A stretch of 64,000 nt of DNA from Microvirga vignae (GTDB lineage Bacteria > Pseudomonadota > Alphaproteobacteria > Rhizobiales > Beijerinckiaceae): positions 123,476 through 187,475 of the forward strand of contig NZ_LCYG01000004.1 of NCBI RefSeq assembly GCF_001017175.1. Reading direction: 5' to 3'. Made by a program: the position numbers and the translations under genes. Shown here piece by piece: positions 40,923-51,991 of the stretch (position 1 is its first letter; each line of letters opens with the position of its first letter). The notes under the pieces are model-generated. The model was given only the letters and a program-made list of their open reading frames with translations, did no database searches and was not told the origin of the DNA.

Positions 40923-42179
40923 TCAGCAAAACCGCTCCAGCCGGATGATCCGGCAGGGCTCTCCCGCTTGGGCGGCGGGCGCGTGAGGCGGCCTGACCAG
41001 GAGAGCATCGGAGCGTTCGAGGATGCTCAGCATCGACGAATCCTGGATCAGATGCGGCGTTGCGACGGGCAGCGGCATGCGCTCGGTGCGTTGGGTGAGG
41101 GAGGTTTCGAACTCTTCCCATGCGAGCGAGGCGCGCATGTAGTCCTGCCTTGGGCCGTTGGCGGGGAGATCCGCACCGAGGATGGCGGTCTCTGTCGGGT
41201 CGGCGTCGGGCTGCGCATCGCCAAGCAGCGCGCGAATAGCGGGGACGAGAAACAGGACGGCGCAAACGAGGGTCGAGACTGGATTGCCGGGCAGACCCAG
41301 CAGCAGCATGTCCCCAAGCTTGCCATGCATCAGCGGTTTGCCAGGGCGCAGGGCCACGCGCCAGAAGCCGAGTTCCATGCCCTGGAACTGCAGCGCCTTC
41401 TGCACGAGGTCATGCTCGCCGACCGATGCGCCGCCCAGTGTCACGAGAATGTCCGCACCTGCATCGCGCGCGGCCTGGATGCGCTCTTCCAAGGATTCGA
41501 GCGTATCGCGGGCGATGCCGAGATCGATGGCTTCGGCGCCGGCTTTCTCTGCCATCACGGCGGTAGCAGGAAGGCTCGAGGCTGTGATCTGATCCGGGCC
41601 CGCCAGTTCGCCTGCGCGCACCAGCTCATCCCCGGTTGCGAGAATAGCGACGCGAGGTTTCCTCCGCACGGGCAGCGTTCCGTGTCCCATGGCGGCGGCA
41701 AGTGCGATGTGGCGTGCATCGAGGCAAAGGCCTGCCTGGAGCAGCACATCGCCAGCCGCGAAATCGAGGCCGGCTTTGCGAATGTGCTGACCATGGCGCG
41801 GGCGCTCCTTGACGATCACGCGGTCCCCGGAAACCTCCGTGTCCTCCTGGATCACGATGGTGTCTGCGCCATCCGGCAAAGGCGCGCCGGTGAAGATGCG
41901 CACGGCCTGCTGCGATCCGACAGCGCCGGAGAAACGCTGTCCGGCCGCGCTCGTGCCTATCATCTGAAGACTTGTCGGCACGTGGTCCACATCGACGCTG
42001 CGCAGCGCATAGCCATCCATGGCGGAGGCCGGAAAGGGTGGCTGGTCGCGCAGCGCGCTCATGTCCTGGGCCAATGCGCGTCCCGCACACTCGCTCAGCG
42101 GCACATGCTCGATGGAGACCGGCCGTTCGACACTTGCCAGCACGCGGGACAGAGCATCTTCGACCGGGATCAAGCTCAT
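40923..42179 (-). CDS. moeA: Molybdopterin molybdotransferase
   Basis: Inserts molybdate into adenylylated molybdopterin to finish the molybdenum cofactor. The 418-aa product shows the MoeA order: N-terminal [20 protein letters not shown] and [29 protein letters not shown]; then the MoCF-biosynthesis core with [27 protein letters not shown] and [10 protein letters not shown]; then a small C-terminal beta-barrel. It overlaps moaC by 4 bases (ATGA) and is last in the trp-moa cluster. Confidence 0.95.
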   Translation of the reverse strand: MSLIPVEDALSRVLASVERPVSIEHVPLSECAGRALAQDMSALRDQPPFPASAMDGYALRSVDVDHVPTSLQMIGTSAAGQRFSGAVGSQQAVRIFTGAPLPDGADTIVIQEDTEVSGDRVIVKERPRHGQHIRKAGLDFAAGDVLLQAGLCLDARHIALAAAMGHGTLPVRRKPRVAILATGDELVRAGELAGPDQITASSLPATAVMAEKAGAEAIDLGIARDTLESLEERIQAARDAGADILVTLGGASVGEHDLVQKALQFQGMELGFWRVALRPGKPLMHGKLGDMLLLGLPGNPVSTLVCAVLFLVPAIRALLGDAQPDADPTETAILGADLPANGPRQDYMRASLAWEEFETSLTQRTERMPLPVATPHLIQDSSMLSILERSDALLVRPPHAPAAQAGEPCRIIRLERFC

Positions 42180-42652
42180 GGTGCCTGGTATACTCCTGAG
42201 CGCCCGCCGCTCTTCATGCGAAGCCGCACATTTTCGATCCGCATGCCTTTGTCGGCGGCCTTCACCATGTCATAGATCGTCAGACACGCGACGGAGACCG
42301 CAGTGAGTGCTTCCATCTCTACGCCGGTCTGGCCCGACACTCTCACCTCCGCCGTCACGCGCACGCCGGGAACGTTGTCATCGAGGGCGCAGTCCACCTT
42401 CACCTTGGAAATCAACAGCGGATGGCAGAGTGGGATCAGCTCATGCGTGCGCTTGGAGGCCATGATGCCTGCCAACCGCGCGGTGCCGAGCACGTCGCCC
42501 TTCTTGGCGTCACCCTTGCGGATCAGCGCCAGGGTCTCGGGCTGCATCACCACGCATCCTTCGGCAATCGCGGTGCGGCTGGTGATGTCTTTCTCCGAGA
42601 CATCGACCATGTTGGCCTCGCCGCTCGCGTCGAGATGCGTGAGCTTCGTCAT
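42176..42652 (-). CDS. moaC: Cyclic pyranopterin monophosphate synthase MoaC
   Basis: With MoaA it converts GTP to cyclic pyranopterin monophosphate, the first intermediate of the molybdenum cofactor. The 158-aa length is standard. Key motifs are [38 protein letters not shown] then ELIPLCHPL, and [20 protein letters not shown] then VKAADKGM. It overlaps trpC upstream by 4 bases and moeA downstream by 4 bases, so all three are translationally coupled. Confidence 0.96.
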   Translation of the reverse strand: MTKLTHLDASGEANMVDVSEKDITSRTAIAEGCVVMQPETLALIRKGDAKKGDVLGTARLAGIMASKRTHELIPLCHPLLISKVKVDCALDDNVPGVRVTAEVRVSGQTGVEMEALTAVSVACLTIYDMVKAADKGMRIENVRLRMKSGGRSGVYQAP

Positions 42653-43449
42653 GCCGCTTCGCCGAACAGAAGACGCCTGGTGGCCGCCGTCACATCCGCC
42701 TGACGCATCAGGCTTTCGCCCACGAGGAAGGCGCGGATGTCGACTTGCCGGAGACGCATGATGTCCTCAAGCGTGAAGATGCCGCTCTCTCCGACAATGA
42801 TGCGGTCGGACGGGATGAGTGGCGCAAGCTCTTCGCTCACTGCGAGCGACACTTCGAAGGTGCGAAGATTGCGGTTGTTGATGCCGATCAGCTTCGTGCC
42901 AAGTGGGATCGCGCGTTCGAGTTCTGCGCGGTCATGCACCTCGACCAGCACATCCATGCCGAGTTCGTGCGCCGTGTCGATGAGCGCACGCGCTTCATCG
43001 TCGGAGACGCTCGCCATAATGACGAGAATGCAATCCGCGCCCCAGGCGCGGGCCTCGTAGACCTGATACGGCTCGAACAGGAAATCCTTGCGCAGCGCAG
43101 GCAATCCGGAGGCCTCGCGGGCCTGGTTCAGGTATTCGGGCCTGCCCTGAAACGAGGGCCCGTCCGTGAGCACTGAAAGACAGGTCGCCCCGCCTTCCGC
43201 GTAGGCTTTCGCGAGGCTCGGCGGGTCGAAATCGGCGCGGATCAGGCCTTTCGAAGGACTTGCCTTCTTCACCTCTGCGATCAGGGCCGGGCGGCCCTCA
43301 GTGAAATGACGCTCGATGGCTTTCGCAAAACCACGCGTGGGTGAGGCTTGAAGGGCGAGGCGCTTCATCTCTTCCAAAGGAACGGCCGCCTTCGCCGCCG
43401 CGATTTCCTGGCGCTTATAGGCTTCGATCTTGCTCAACACGTCGCTCAT
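42649..43449 (-). CDS. trpC: Indole-3-glycerol phosphate synthase
   Basis: TIM-barrel enzyme closing the indole ring in tryptophan synthesis. I start at the ATG at 43449 ([20 protein letters not shown]), giving 266 aa; the frame stays open upstream inside trpD in another phase. Active-site segments are [47 protein letters not shown] and IIVGESGI. It is a single-function TrpC, not fused to TrpF. It starts about 10 bases after the trpD stop. Confidence 0.96.
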   Translation of the reverse strand: MSDVLSKIEAYKRQEIAAAKAAVPLEEMKRLALQASPTRGFAKAIERHFTEGRPALIAEVKKASPSKGLIRADFDPPSLAKAYAEGGATCLSVLTDGPSFQGRPEYLNQAREASGLPALRKDFLFEPYQVYEARAWGADCILVIMASVSDDEARALIDTAHELGMDVLVEVHDRAELERAIPLGTKLIGINNRNLRTFEVSLAVSEELAPLIPSDRIIVGESGIFTLEDIMRLRQVDIRAFLVGESLMRQADVTAATRRLLFGEAA

Positions 43450-43459
43450 CGAAAAAGCC

Positions 43460-44473
43460 TCACGCGTTCGAGACTTTGACGAGGCGCTCCAACGTGCCCT
43501 TGGCCGCGCCACTGTCGAGCGCCTGCGAGGCGCGCTCGACACCATCGCGAAGGTTCGCCGCGGCATCCGCGATCACGAGGGAGGCGGCAGCGTTGAGGAG
43601 CGCCACATCGCGATAGGCATTGCGCGCACCATCGAGAACGGTGCGCAACGCCTTTGCATTGTGCTCAGGATCGCCGCCCTTCAGATCCTCGGGCCTTGCG
43701 GTCGGAAGACCCACCTCGTCGGGCGTCACGGTGAAGCGGCGGATCGCGCCGTCCTCGAGCGCCGCCACGAAGGTCGGGCCTGTGGTGGTCATCTCATCGA
43801 GACCATCCGAGCCGTGCACGGTCCATACCTTGCGGGAGCCGAGCTCCTTCAGAACCTGGGTCAGCGGATCGAGCCAGGCTTCTGAGAATACCCCTAAAAG
43901 CTGATACTTCGCGCTTGCAGGATTGGCGAGGGGGCCGAGCAGGTTGAAGATCGTGCGGGTGCCGAGCTCCACGCGCACCGGTGCGACGTGGCGCATGGCG
44001 GCGTGATGCGTCTGGGCGAACATGAAACAGAGACCCACTTCATTGAGGCAGCGCTCCAGGCCTTTCGGGTCGAGACCGAGCTTCACACCCAGAGCCGAGA
44101 GCACATCCGCCGTGCCGGATTTCGAGGAGGCCGCGCGGTTGCCGTGCTTGGCGACCGGGATGCCGCAGGACGCGACGATGATCGAGGCGAGAGTCGAGAT
44201 GTTGTAGCTGCCGGAATGGTCGCCGCCCGTACCGACAATGTCGATGGCATTCTCAGGCGCCTTCACCGGCAGCATGCGCCCGCGCATGGCCGTTACCGCG
44301 CCGACGATTTCATCAAGCGCCTCGCCACGGACGCGCAAGGCCATCAGGAATGCACCGGCCTGGGCCGGTGTCACTTCGCCTGAGAGGAGGTCGTCAAATG
44401 CCCACCGCGCTTCGTCACGGGTCAGCGATGCGCCGGTAGCGACTTTAGCGAGATAGGATTTGAAGGATTCCAT
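43460..44473 (-). CDS. trpD: Anthranilate phosphoribosyltransferase
   Basis: Transfers phosphoribose from PRPP to anthranilate. The 337-aa product has the glycine-rich PRPP motif [35 protein letters not shown], the segment [20 protein letters not shown] and [11 protein letters not shown]. It is flanked by trpG upstream (18-base gap) and trpC downstream, in the order G-D-C of the tryptophan genes here. Confidence 0.96.
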   Translation of the reverse strand: MESFKSYLAKVATGASLTRDEARWAFDDLLSGEVTPAQAGAFLMALRVRGEALDEIVGAVTAMRGRMLPVKAPENAIDIVGTGGDHSGSYNISTLASIIVASCGIPVAKHGNRAASSKSGTADVLSALGVKLGLDPKGLERCLNEVGLCFMFAQTHHAAMRHVAPVRVELGTRTIFNLLGPLANPASAKYQLLGVFSEAWLDPLTQVLKELGSRKVWTVHGSDGLDEMTTTGPTFVAALEDGAIRRFTVTPDEVGLPTARPEDLKGGDPEHNAKALRTVLDGARNAYRDVALLNAAASLVIADAAANLRDGVERASQALDSGAAKGTLERLVKVSNA

Positions 44474-44491
44474 CGGGTCTATGCCTTGGGG

Positions 44492-45109
44492 TTAAGCGGC
44501 GCTTGCGCCGCCGGGGCGATGTTTAGCGTGCCAGACAGCCGCCAGATCGAAGAAATTCCGCATGATCGTCACCCCATGCTCCGACAGGATGCTCTCGGGG
44601 TGGAACTGCACGCCGTGGATCGGGAGCGAGCGATGCGACAGGCCCATCACGAGGCCGTCCGCGGTCTCAGCCGTCACGGCGAGGTCTGCCGGGCAGGTTT
44701 CCCGGTCCACGATCAGCGAGTGATAACGGGTCGCCTTGAAGGGGCCGTTGATGCCACGAAATACCGCCTGTCCGCTGTGCTCCACCTCGGACACCTTGCC
44801 GTGCATCGGCAGAGGGGCGCGGGAAACCGTGCCGCCGAAGACCTGGCCGATGGTCTGCAGGCCGAGGCACACGCCGAAGGTCGGGATCGTGGGCGAGGCG
44901 CGCTTCACGAGATCGAGGCAGATGCCGGCCTCGTTCGGCGTGCAGGGGCCCGGCGAGAGCACGATGGCGTCGGGCGAGGAGGCCAGCACCTCGTCCGTGG
45001 TGATGGCGTCGTTGCGCACCACCTCGACCGAGGTTGCGAGCGGGCCCAGCAGGTGCACCAGGTTCCAGGTGAAGCTGTCGTAATTGTCGATGACGAGAAC
45101 GCGGGTCAT
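44492..45109 (-). CDS. trpG: Anthranilate synthase component II (glutamine amidotransferase)
   Basis: Class I glutamine amidotransferase giving ammonia to TrpE. 205 aa; Cys81 in FGVCLGLQTIGQVFGG is the nucleophile, and the His/Glu pair is in VQFHPESILSEHG. Oxyanion-loop motif LSPGPCTPNEAG. In alphaproteobacteria this subunit can also serve PabB, so it may be dual-use. It is separated from trpE by 55 bases, with no gene between. Confidence 0.95.
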   Translation of the reverse strand: MTRVLVIDNYDSFTWNLVHLLGPLATSVEVVRNDAITTDEVLASSPDAIVLSPGPCTPNEAGICLDLVKRASPTIPTFGVCLGLQTIGQVFGGTVSRAPLPMHGKVSEVEHSGQAVFRGINGPFKATRYHSLIVDRETCPADLAVTAETADGLVMGLSHRSLPIHGVQFHPESILSEHGVTIMRNFFDLAAVWHAKHRPGGASAA

Positions 45110-45164
45110 AGCGCACCGACGTTCGCGTAATGAACGGGCTCGGTCAAGGGAAGCGTTGACGCCT

Positions 45165-46685
45165 TCATTGGCCGATCCTCGCCTGGCTTGCGAACCGCAC
45201 GGCCTCTTCGGCCGCCCGGAACAGGGCCTTGGACTTGTTGATGCATTCCTGCTGCTCGGAGGCCGGATCGGAATCGTAGACGATGCCCGCGCCTGCTTGG
45301 ACCGCCATGCGGGCGTCCTTCACTACGGCGGTGCGCAGCACGATGCAGGTATCCATCTCGCCATTGGCACCGAAATAGCCGATGCAGCCTGCGTAGGGCC
45401 CGCGCTTGTCCTTCTCCAGCTCGTCGATGATCTGCATGGCGCGCACCTTCGGCGCGCCGGAGACCGTGCCTGCCGGGAAGCCAGCGATCAGGGCATCGAG
45501 CGCATCGAAGGAGGGGTCGAGGCGACCTTCCACGTTCGAGACGATGTGCATCACCTGGCTGTAATATTCGAGGAAGAAGGAATCCGTGACCTGCACGGTG
45601 CCCATCTCGGCCACGCGACCCACATCGTTGCGGCCGAGATCGAGGAGCATCAGGTGTTCGGCGCGCTCTTTCTGGTCGGCGAGCAGACTTTCAGCATGCG
45701 CGCGGTCCTCGACCGCCGTCGCACCGCGCGGCCGCGTGCCGGCGATCGGGCGGATCGTGACCTTGCCGTCGCGCACCCGCACCAGGATCTCCGGCGAGGA
45801 GCAGACGATCTGGAAGTCCTCGAAATCGAGATAGCAGAGGAACGGGGCCGGATTGACCCGACGCAGCGAGCGGTAGAGCGCGAAGGCGGGCAGCGGGAAG
45901 GCTGACTCGAAGCGCTGGGAGAGCACCACCTGAAAGATGTCACCGGCGCGGATATATTCCTTTGCCTTCGCCACCATGCCCTCGAACTCCTCCGGCGTGG
46001 TGTTCGACACCGGTGGATCGAAATGGATGGACGTGAGATCGTTGCGATCCTCGATGGGCAACGGCTGTTCGAGCGCCTGTGTCACCTCATCGAGGCGCGA
46101 GAGCGCTGCCTCATAGGCTGCCTTCGCAGAGATGCCTGATTGCGGACGCACGGGGGTGATGAGCGAAATCTCGTCTTTCACCGCATCGAACACCACCATC
46201 ATCGTCGGACGGATGAGAATGGCATCCGGCACTTTCAGCACGTCCGGGTTCGGTTCTGGCAATCGCTCCATCAGGCGCACCATGTCGTAGCCGAGATAGC
46301 CGAAAAGACCCGCCGCCATAGGGGGCAGATCGTCGGAGAGCGGCAGGGCGCTCTCCTTGATCAGCGCACGCAGGCTCTCGAGGGCAGGGCGCTCATCGGT
46401 GACGAAGTGCTTGTCGCGCGTGAGAGCATTGCGATCGATGGAAGCGACGCCGTCCTGGCATCGCCACATGAGATCCGGTTCGAGACCGATCATCGAGAAG
46501 CGGCCGCGCGTGGCGCCGCCCTCGACGGATTCCAGCAGAAAGGCCGAGCCTTTCCGGTGGTACCGCAGCTTGATGAAGGCTGCGACGGGGGTGAGAAGAT
46601 CACCGACGAGAGTGGCGCGCAGGACACCTGCCTCGCCATCCTCATAGGCCTTCACGAAAGTCTCGAAATCGGGCGCAATGCTCAT
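45165..46685 (-). CDS. trpE: Anthranilate synthase component I
   Basis: Converts chorismate to anthranilate, the first committed step to tryptophan. The 506-aa product has an N-terminal allosteric domain (LLESVEGGATRGRFSMIGLE) and the chorismate-binding core with SPEILVRVRDGKVTIRPIAG, TRPRG, LDLGRNDVGRV, FPAGTVSGAPKVRAMQIIDE and GCIGYFGANGEMDTCI. It is separate from TrpG, unlike the fused TrpEG of Rhizobium. The start lies 3 bases after the ppiD stop, so there is no room for a trp leader peptide directly upstream. Confidence 0.96.
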   Translation of the reverse strand: MSIAPDFETFVKAYEDGEAGVLRATLVGDLLTPVAAFIKLRYHRKGSAFLLESVEGGATRGRFSMIGLEPDLMWRCQDGVASIDRNALTRDKHFVTDERPALESLRALIKESALPLSDDLPPMAAGLFGYLGYDMVRLMERLPEPNPDVLKVPDAILIRPTMMVVFDAVKDEISLITPVRPQSGISAKAAYEAALSRLDEVTQALEQPLPIEDRNDLTSIHFDPPVSNTTPEEFEGMVAKAKEYIRAGDIFQVVLSQRFESAFPLPAFALYRSLRRVNPAPFLCYLDFEDFQIVCSSPEILVRVRDGKVTIRPIAGTRPRGATAVEDRAHAESLLADQKERAEHLMLLDLGRNDVGRVAEMGTVQVTDSFFLEYYSQVMHIVSNVEGRLDPSFDALDALIAGFPAGTVSGAPKVRAMQIIDELEKDKRGPYAGCIGYFGANGEMDTCIVLRTAVVKDARMAVQAGAGIVYDSDPASEQQECINKSKALFRAAEEAVRFASQARIGQ

Positions 46686-46688
46686 GGA

Positions 46689-48587
46689 CTAGAATTCACC
46701 GCTGCCGACGGCCTGCTGCAGTGCCTGCTGGTTGATCGTGACGCCGAGATCCTGGCGGGCCTGCGCAATGTACTGGTTGATCAGATCGTCTCCCATGCCG
46801 TTGCGCAGCTGGTTCTCGATGTTCTGCGCCTGCTGCGTCGTGGTGGCGAGCGGCGGCACGGTGGCAGCCGTGACCTTGAATACGGCGCGGGTGTCGGCAG
46901 CATTCGCCGCATTGCCTGCCTTGCCCACGGGGATGGCGAAGATACGGTTCACGGCCTCTGCGGAGAGGTCATCCTTGGCGGAGCCGCGCGCGAGATCGGT
47001 CACGGTCTTGGCCTGCGCATTCACTTCCTGCGCCACCGCCTCGATGGCCTCGCCCTTCTCGAGACGCTCCGTCAGCTGGCGTGCCTTTTCCGAGAGGCGC
47101 TGAGCCACCTGATCCTCACGCCACTGCGTCGCCACCTGATCGCGCACCTCGTCGAGGGTTTTCTCGCGGGAGGGCTCGATCCCGGTCACGTCATACCAGA
47201 CATAGCCGGAAGCGACCCGCAGGGCTTCGTTGTCGACGCCGATGTCGGAGGCAAAGGCCGCCTTGGACACGGCATCGCGCTCAGGAGCGTTCACAGGATT
47301 GCCTGCCTTATCGCGGCCCTGAGCGTCCATGGCCGGGATCTGGACCAGGGTGAGGCCCTTTTCCTTGGCGATATCGGCGAGCGGCTTCGCACCGGCGCGC
47401 AGATCCTCGATCTCATCGTGGATCTTCTCGATCTGACTCTGGGCGCGCTCGCGAGCGACCTCCTGGCGGATCTCTGCGGCCACCTCTTCAAAGGCGCGGA
47501 CGGATTCCGGCTGGATCTGCGTGACGCGCAGGATCACCGGGCCGAACCGGCCCTGAATCGGTTCGCTCACGCCGCCCTGCGGGAGGCTGAAGGCGGCGTC
47601 GGCCACGGCGGGGTCGAGCATCTCGGCCTTCGTGAAGGTGCCGAGCTCCAGGCCCGAGGCGGAGACGCCGCGATCGGCGGCAACAGCTGCAAAATCGGCA
47701 CCTTCCCTGATCCTGGTCGAAGCAGCCTGTGCATCCTCCATCGCGGTGAAAGGGATCTGCTGGATCGTCCGGCGTTCCGGCTGGCCGTATTTCGCCTTCT
47801 GTTGCTCGTAGCGCTGACGGGCGTCAGCGTCCGACACCGCGTCGGGCTTGGCGATGGCGGCCGCATCGAGCGCCATCACGTTCACGGCACGGTATTCGGG
47901 AGCCCGGTAGGTGCCCTTGCGCTCCTCATAGAAGCTCTGCAGCTGCTCGTTGGTTGGGGCGGGGATATCGCCCGCGACGGCCGGGGTCAGCATGAGATAG
48001 GCGGCGCCGCGGCGCTCGTTGGTGTAGCGGTGCAGGGCCTCCTTGGCGGCTGCCGGAACCGGGACGTCGCCGGCAATCGCCTCGGCGAGGTGGAGGCGGG
48101 TCATAGCGGCGCGCTGCTCCTGCACGAAGCCGGGCTCGGCGAGGCCTGCATTGCGCAGCGCCTGATCGAACAGGGCACGGTTGAACTGTCCGTCCGCCCC
48201 CTTGAAGGCGGGGTTCTCCATGATGGAGCGCGCGACGAGCTCGTCGGAGACGGAGAGCCCCAAGCGCTTGGCCTCCTCGCCCATCACGGCCTCGGTGACG
48301 AGGGTGTTGATCACCTGCTGGTCGACGCCGAGCATGCGGGCCTGCTCGGGGGTGATCACCGTGCGGAACTGACGGCCCAGCTGCTGAAGCTGGTTAGTGT
48401 AGGCATTGCGAACCTGGTTGATGGAGATGGAGGTGTCGCCAACCTCGGCCACCGTCGATTCCGGTCGCGTACGGAAGATGTCACCGATCCCCCAGATCGC
48501 GAAGCTGATGATCAACCCCACGAAAAACACGGTAGCGATGATTTTGCCGACCAGGGTCTGCCCAGCCTTGCGCATGTTCCGAAGCAT
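46689..48587 (-). CDS. ppiD: PpiD-like membrane-anchored periplasmic peptidyl-prolyl isomerase
   Basis: Periplasmic chaperone/foldase that assists outer-membrane and secreted proteins. 632 aa; one N-terminal transmembrane segment (IIATVFFVGLIISFAIWGIG) anchors it in the inner membrane. Next come a SurA-N-like domain (residues about 40-230), a degenerate parvulin-type PPIC domain (around 260-370: EGADFAAVAADRGVSASGLE then LGTFTKAEM) and a second SurA-like or helical region. It heads the - strand cluster leading to trpE. The same order is common in Rhizobiales. It is divergent from tpiA. Confidence 0.9.
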   Translation of the reverse strand: MLRNMRKAGQTLVGKIIATVFFVGLIISFAIWGIGDIFRTRPESTVAEVGDTSISINQVRNAYTNQLQQLGRQFRTVITPEQARMLGVDQQVINTLVTEAVMGEEAKRLGLSVSDELVARSIMENPAFKGADGQFNRALFDQALRNAGLAEPGFVQEQRAAMTRLHLAEAIAGDVPVPAAAKEALHRYTNERRGAAYLMLTPAVAGDIPAPTNEQLQSFYEERKGTYRAPEYRAVNVMALDAAAIAKPDAVSDADARQRYEQQKAKYGQPERRTIQQIPFTAMEDAQAASTRIREGADFAAVAADRGVSASGLELGTFTKAEMLDPAVADAAFSLPQGGVSEPIQGRFGPVILRVTQIQPESVRAFEEVAAEIRQEVARERAQSQIEKIHDEIEDLRAGAKPLADIAKEKGLTLVQIPAMDAQGRDKAGNPVNAPERDAVSKAAFASDIGVDNEALRVASGYVWYDVTGIEPSREKTLDEVRDQVATQWREDQVAQRLSEKARQLTERLEKGEAIEAVAQEVNAQAKTVTDLARGSAKDDLSAEAVNRIFAIPVGKAGNAANAADTRAVFKVTAATVPPLATTTQQAQNIENQLRNGMGDDLINQYIAQARQDLGVTINQQALQQAVGSGEF

Positions 48588-48722
48588 CGTGAACCCGTTC
48601 TCAAAAAACTCGTTTAACAGGCCGATATCCCATCAAAGGCCCGGGGAAAAGGGCAAGTCCGGTTGAAAGAAGCCTTAAGGCTCTGCTAGTGCCAAGTTAT
48701 CAAGCATGACAGGAGTCCTGGA

Positions 48723-49490
48723 ATGAGCGTCGAATGGCCGCGCCCATTGGTGGCGGGGAACTGGAAAATGAACGGACTCAAGTCCTCGAACGAGGTCTTG
48801 AGCGAGATTCAGGTTGGCTATACCCCAGGCCTGAAGGCCAAAGTCGACCTCGTGGTCTGCCCGCCGGCAACCCTTGTGCACAGTTTTGCGGTCGCCTGCG
48901 TTGGTTCCCGAGTCGGTATCGGCGGCCAGGATTGCCATGCCAAGGAATCGGGCGCCTTCACCGGCGATCTTTCGGCAGAGATGCTGGCCGATGCCGGCGC
49001 AACCTATGTGATCGTCGGCCATTCCGAGCGCCGCCAGTACCACAAGGAAAAGGACGCCGATGTCTGCGTCAAGGCCGTCGCGGCTCATCGTGCTGGCCTG
49101 ACGGCGATCGTCTGCGTGGGTGAGACCCGGGAGGAGCGTGAGGCCGGCAAGACGCTCGCTGTCGTTCGCAAGCAGCTGCGCGGCTCGATCCCGGTCGATT
49201 CCAACAGCCACAACCTTGTTGTCGCCTACGAGCCCGTCTGGGCCATCGGCACGGGCCTGACCCCAACGGCGGCAGACGTGGCCGAGGTGCATGCCGCCAT
49301 CCGCGAAGAGCTCAAGCGCCTCGTCGGCAAGGCCGACCACGCCAAAGTCCGCATCCTCTATGGCGGCTCCGTGAAGCCTTCGAACGCCGCCGAGCTGATG
49401 TCCGTGGAGAACGTGAACGGTGCCCTCGTCGGCGGCGCTAGCCTGGTTGCCGCCGATTTCCTGGCGATTGCCGGGGCTTATCTGGGATAG
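48723..49490 (+). CDS. tpiA: Triose-phosphate isomerase
   Basis: Interconverts dihydroxyacetone phosphate and glyceraldehyde 3-phosphate. TIM barrel of 255 aa with Asn13/Lys15 in GNWKMNG, catalytic His100 in [11 protein letters not shown], catalytic Glu170 in [12 protein letters not shown], and the phosphate loop [12 protein letters not shown]. An ACAGGAGTCC ribosome site precedes the ATG. A REP-like repeat lies directly downstream. Confidence 0.97.
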   Translation: MSVEWPRPLVAGNWKMNGLKSSNEVLSEIQVGYTPGLKAKVDLVVCPPATLVHSFAVACVGSRVGIGGQDCHAKESGAFTGDLSAEMLADAGATYVIVGHSERRQYHKEKDADVCVKAVAAHRAGLTAIVCVGETREEREAGKTLAVVRKQLRGSIPVDSNSHNLVVAYEPVWAIGTGLTPTAADVAEVHAAIREELKRLVGKADHAKVRILYGGSVKPSNAAELMSVENVNGALVGGASLVAADFLAIAGAYLG

Positions 49491-49525
49491 CCCGAACCGT
49501 GCGCCCAACCCGTCATGGTCTCTCC

Positions 49526-49625
49526 TCGTCATGGCCGGGCTTGACCCGGCCATCCTCGTCTTCAAGCCGCTGCGTCTCTTAAGACGGGGGATCCCCGGGA
49601 CGAGCCCGGGGATGACGAGGTGAAG
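49526..49625. repeat. REP-like palindromic repeat, copy 1
   Basis: Two perfect hairpins in tandem. ATGGCCGGG/CCCGGCCAT (49531-49553, loop CTTGA) and ATCCCCGGG/CCCGGGGAT (49591-49613, loop ACGAG) are separated by CCTCGTCTTCAA and an unstructured arm, and followed by GACGAGGTGAAGG. The same arrangement recurs at 62522-62640. It looks like a dispersed repetitive extragenic palindrome. Outside it, the tpiA-secG gap holds nothing recognisable. Confidence 0.8.
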
Positions 49626-49770
49626 GGGGTGTACGGGGAGGGCACTTCAACAATAAAAGCGCCCTTGCGGGTCTTTGATCCTGCGCCCACCTATGCTACA
49701 GGCCGCCGCAACGAACGGATTGCGAGCGGCTGACGCATTTCAAGCGCAGCCGCTTGAGGTTTTTGGAACG

Positions 49771-50187
49771 ATGCAAACAGTTCTCATTATTGTCCACCTG
49801 ATCATCGTGCTCGCCTTGATCGGCGTGGTTCTCCTGCAGCGCTCCGAGGGCGGCGGCATGGGTCTCGGCGGCGGCGGCGGCGGTGTGTCCGGCTTCATGA
49901 CCGGTCGCGGCCAAGCCAACGCGCTCACCCGTGCCACGGCGATTCTCGCCGGCCTGTTCTTCGTGACGAGCATCGCACTGACCGTCATGGCGACGAGCGG
50001 GCGTGGTCCTCGTTCGATCCTTGACGGCGCTGCCCCGACGGCCCCGGCCGGCCAGCAGGCCCCTGCGGCTCCGCAGGGCAGCAACGTGCTCGAGCAGCTG
50101 CAACGCCTCCAGGGCGAGCAGCCGGCGGCTCCGGCAACTCCGGCTCCTGGCGCTCCGACGCCGGCGCCCGCAGCGCCTCAGCAGTAA
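49771..50187 (+). CDS. secG: Protein-export membrane protein SecG
   Basis: Small third subunit of the SecYEG translocon. Start at ATG 49771 (MQTVLIIVHLIIVLALIGVV), giving 138 aa; the longer frame upstream is not homologous. Two transmembrane helices (2-22 and about 53-74) flank the conserved cytoplasmic loop LQRSEGGGMGLGGGGGGVSG. The C-terminal 50 residues are Pro/Ala/Gln-rich low complexity, as usual in this class. Confidence 0.95.
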   Translation: MQTVLIIVHLIIVLALIGVVLLQRSEGGGMGLGGGGGGVSGFMTGRGQANALTRATAILAGLFFVTSIALTVMATSGRGPRSILDGAAPTAPAGQQAPAAPQGSNVLEQLQRLQGEQPAAPATPAPGAPTPAPAAPQQ

Positions 50188-50197
50188 GCCAAGCAGC

Positions 50198-50225
50198 AGG
50201 GCCGGAACTCCGGCCCTCTTCTTTT
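50198..50225 (+). terminator. Intrinsic terminator after secG
   Basis: Perfect 8-bp stem AGGGCCGG/CCGGCCCT with an AACT loop, followed by CTTCTTTT. Confidence 0.8.
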
Positions 50226-50246
50226 GTGGATGGTTTTGGAGTGGCA

Positions 50247-50266
50247 CGATTCGCGATTGCGAATCG
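50247..50266. promoter_or_regulatory. Perfect palindrome in the pyrG leader
   Basis: CGATTCGC-GATT-GCGAATCG, an 8+8 inverted repeat ending 27 bases before the pyrG start. It could be an operator or an RNA hairpin. It lies after the secG terminator and has no T-run. Role unknown. Confidence 0.4.
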
Positions 50267-50287
50267 GCGCTCCTTATTGATGGATAG

Positions 50288-51922
<1,635 letters not shown>

Positions 51923-51952
51923 CGCTCGGACGGAAGATATCGACATGTTCGA

Positions 51953-51988
51953 GGCCATGGCTGAGCGCAACTCAGCCATGGCCTTTTT
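51953..51988 (+). terminator. Strong intrinsic terminator between pyrG and the 809-aa RTX gene
   Basis: Perfect 13-bp stem GGCCATGGCTGAG/CTCAGCCATGGCC with a CGCAA loop, followed by TTTTT. It ends pyrG; the convergent RTX gene stops 4 bases beyond it, so the stem may serve both. Confidence 0.9.
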
Positions 51989-51991
51989 CTT

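Noticed and set aside
46685..46689. trp attenuator before trpE
   Set aside because: trpE begins 3 bases after ppiD, leaving no leader peptide or attenuator stem directly upstream.
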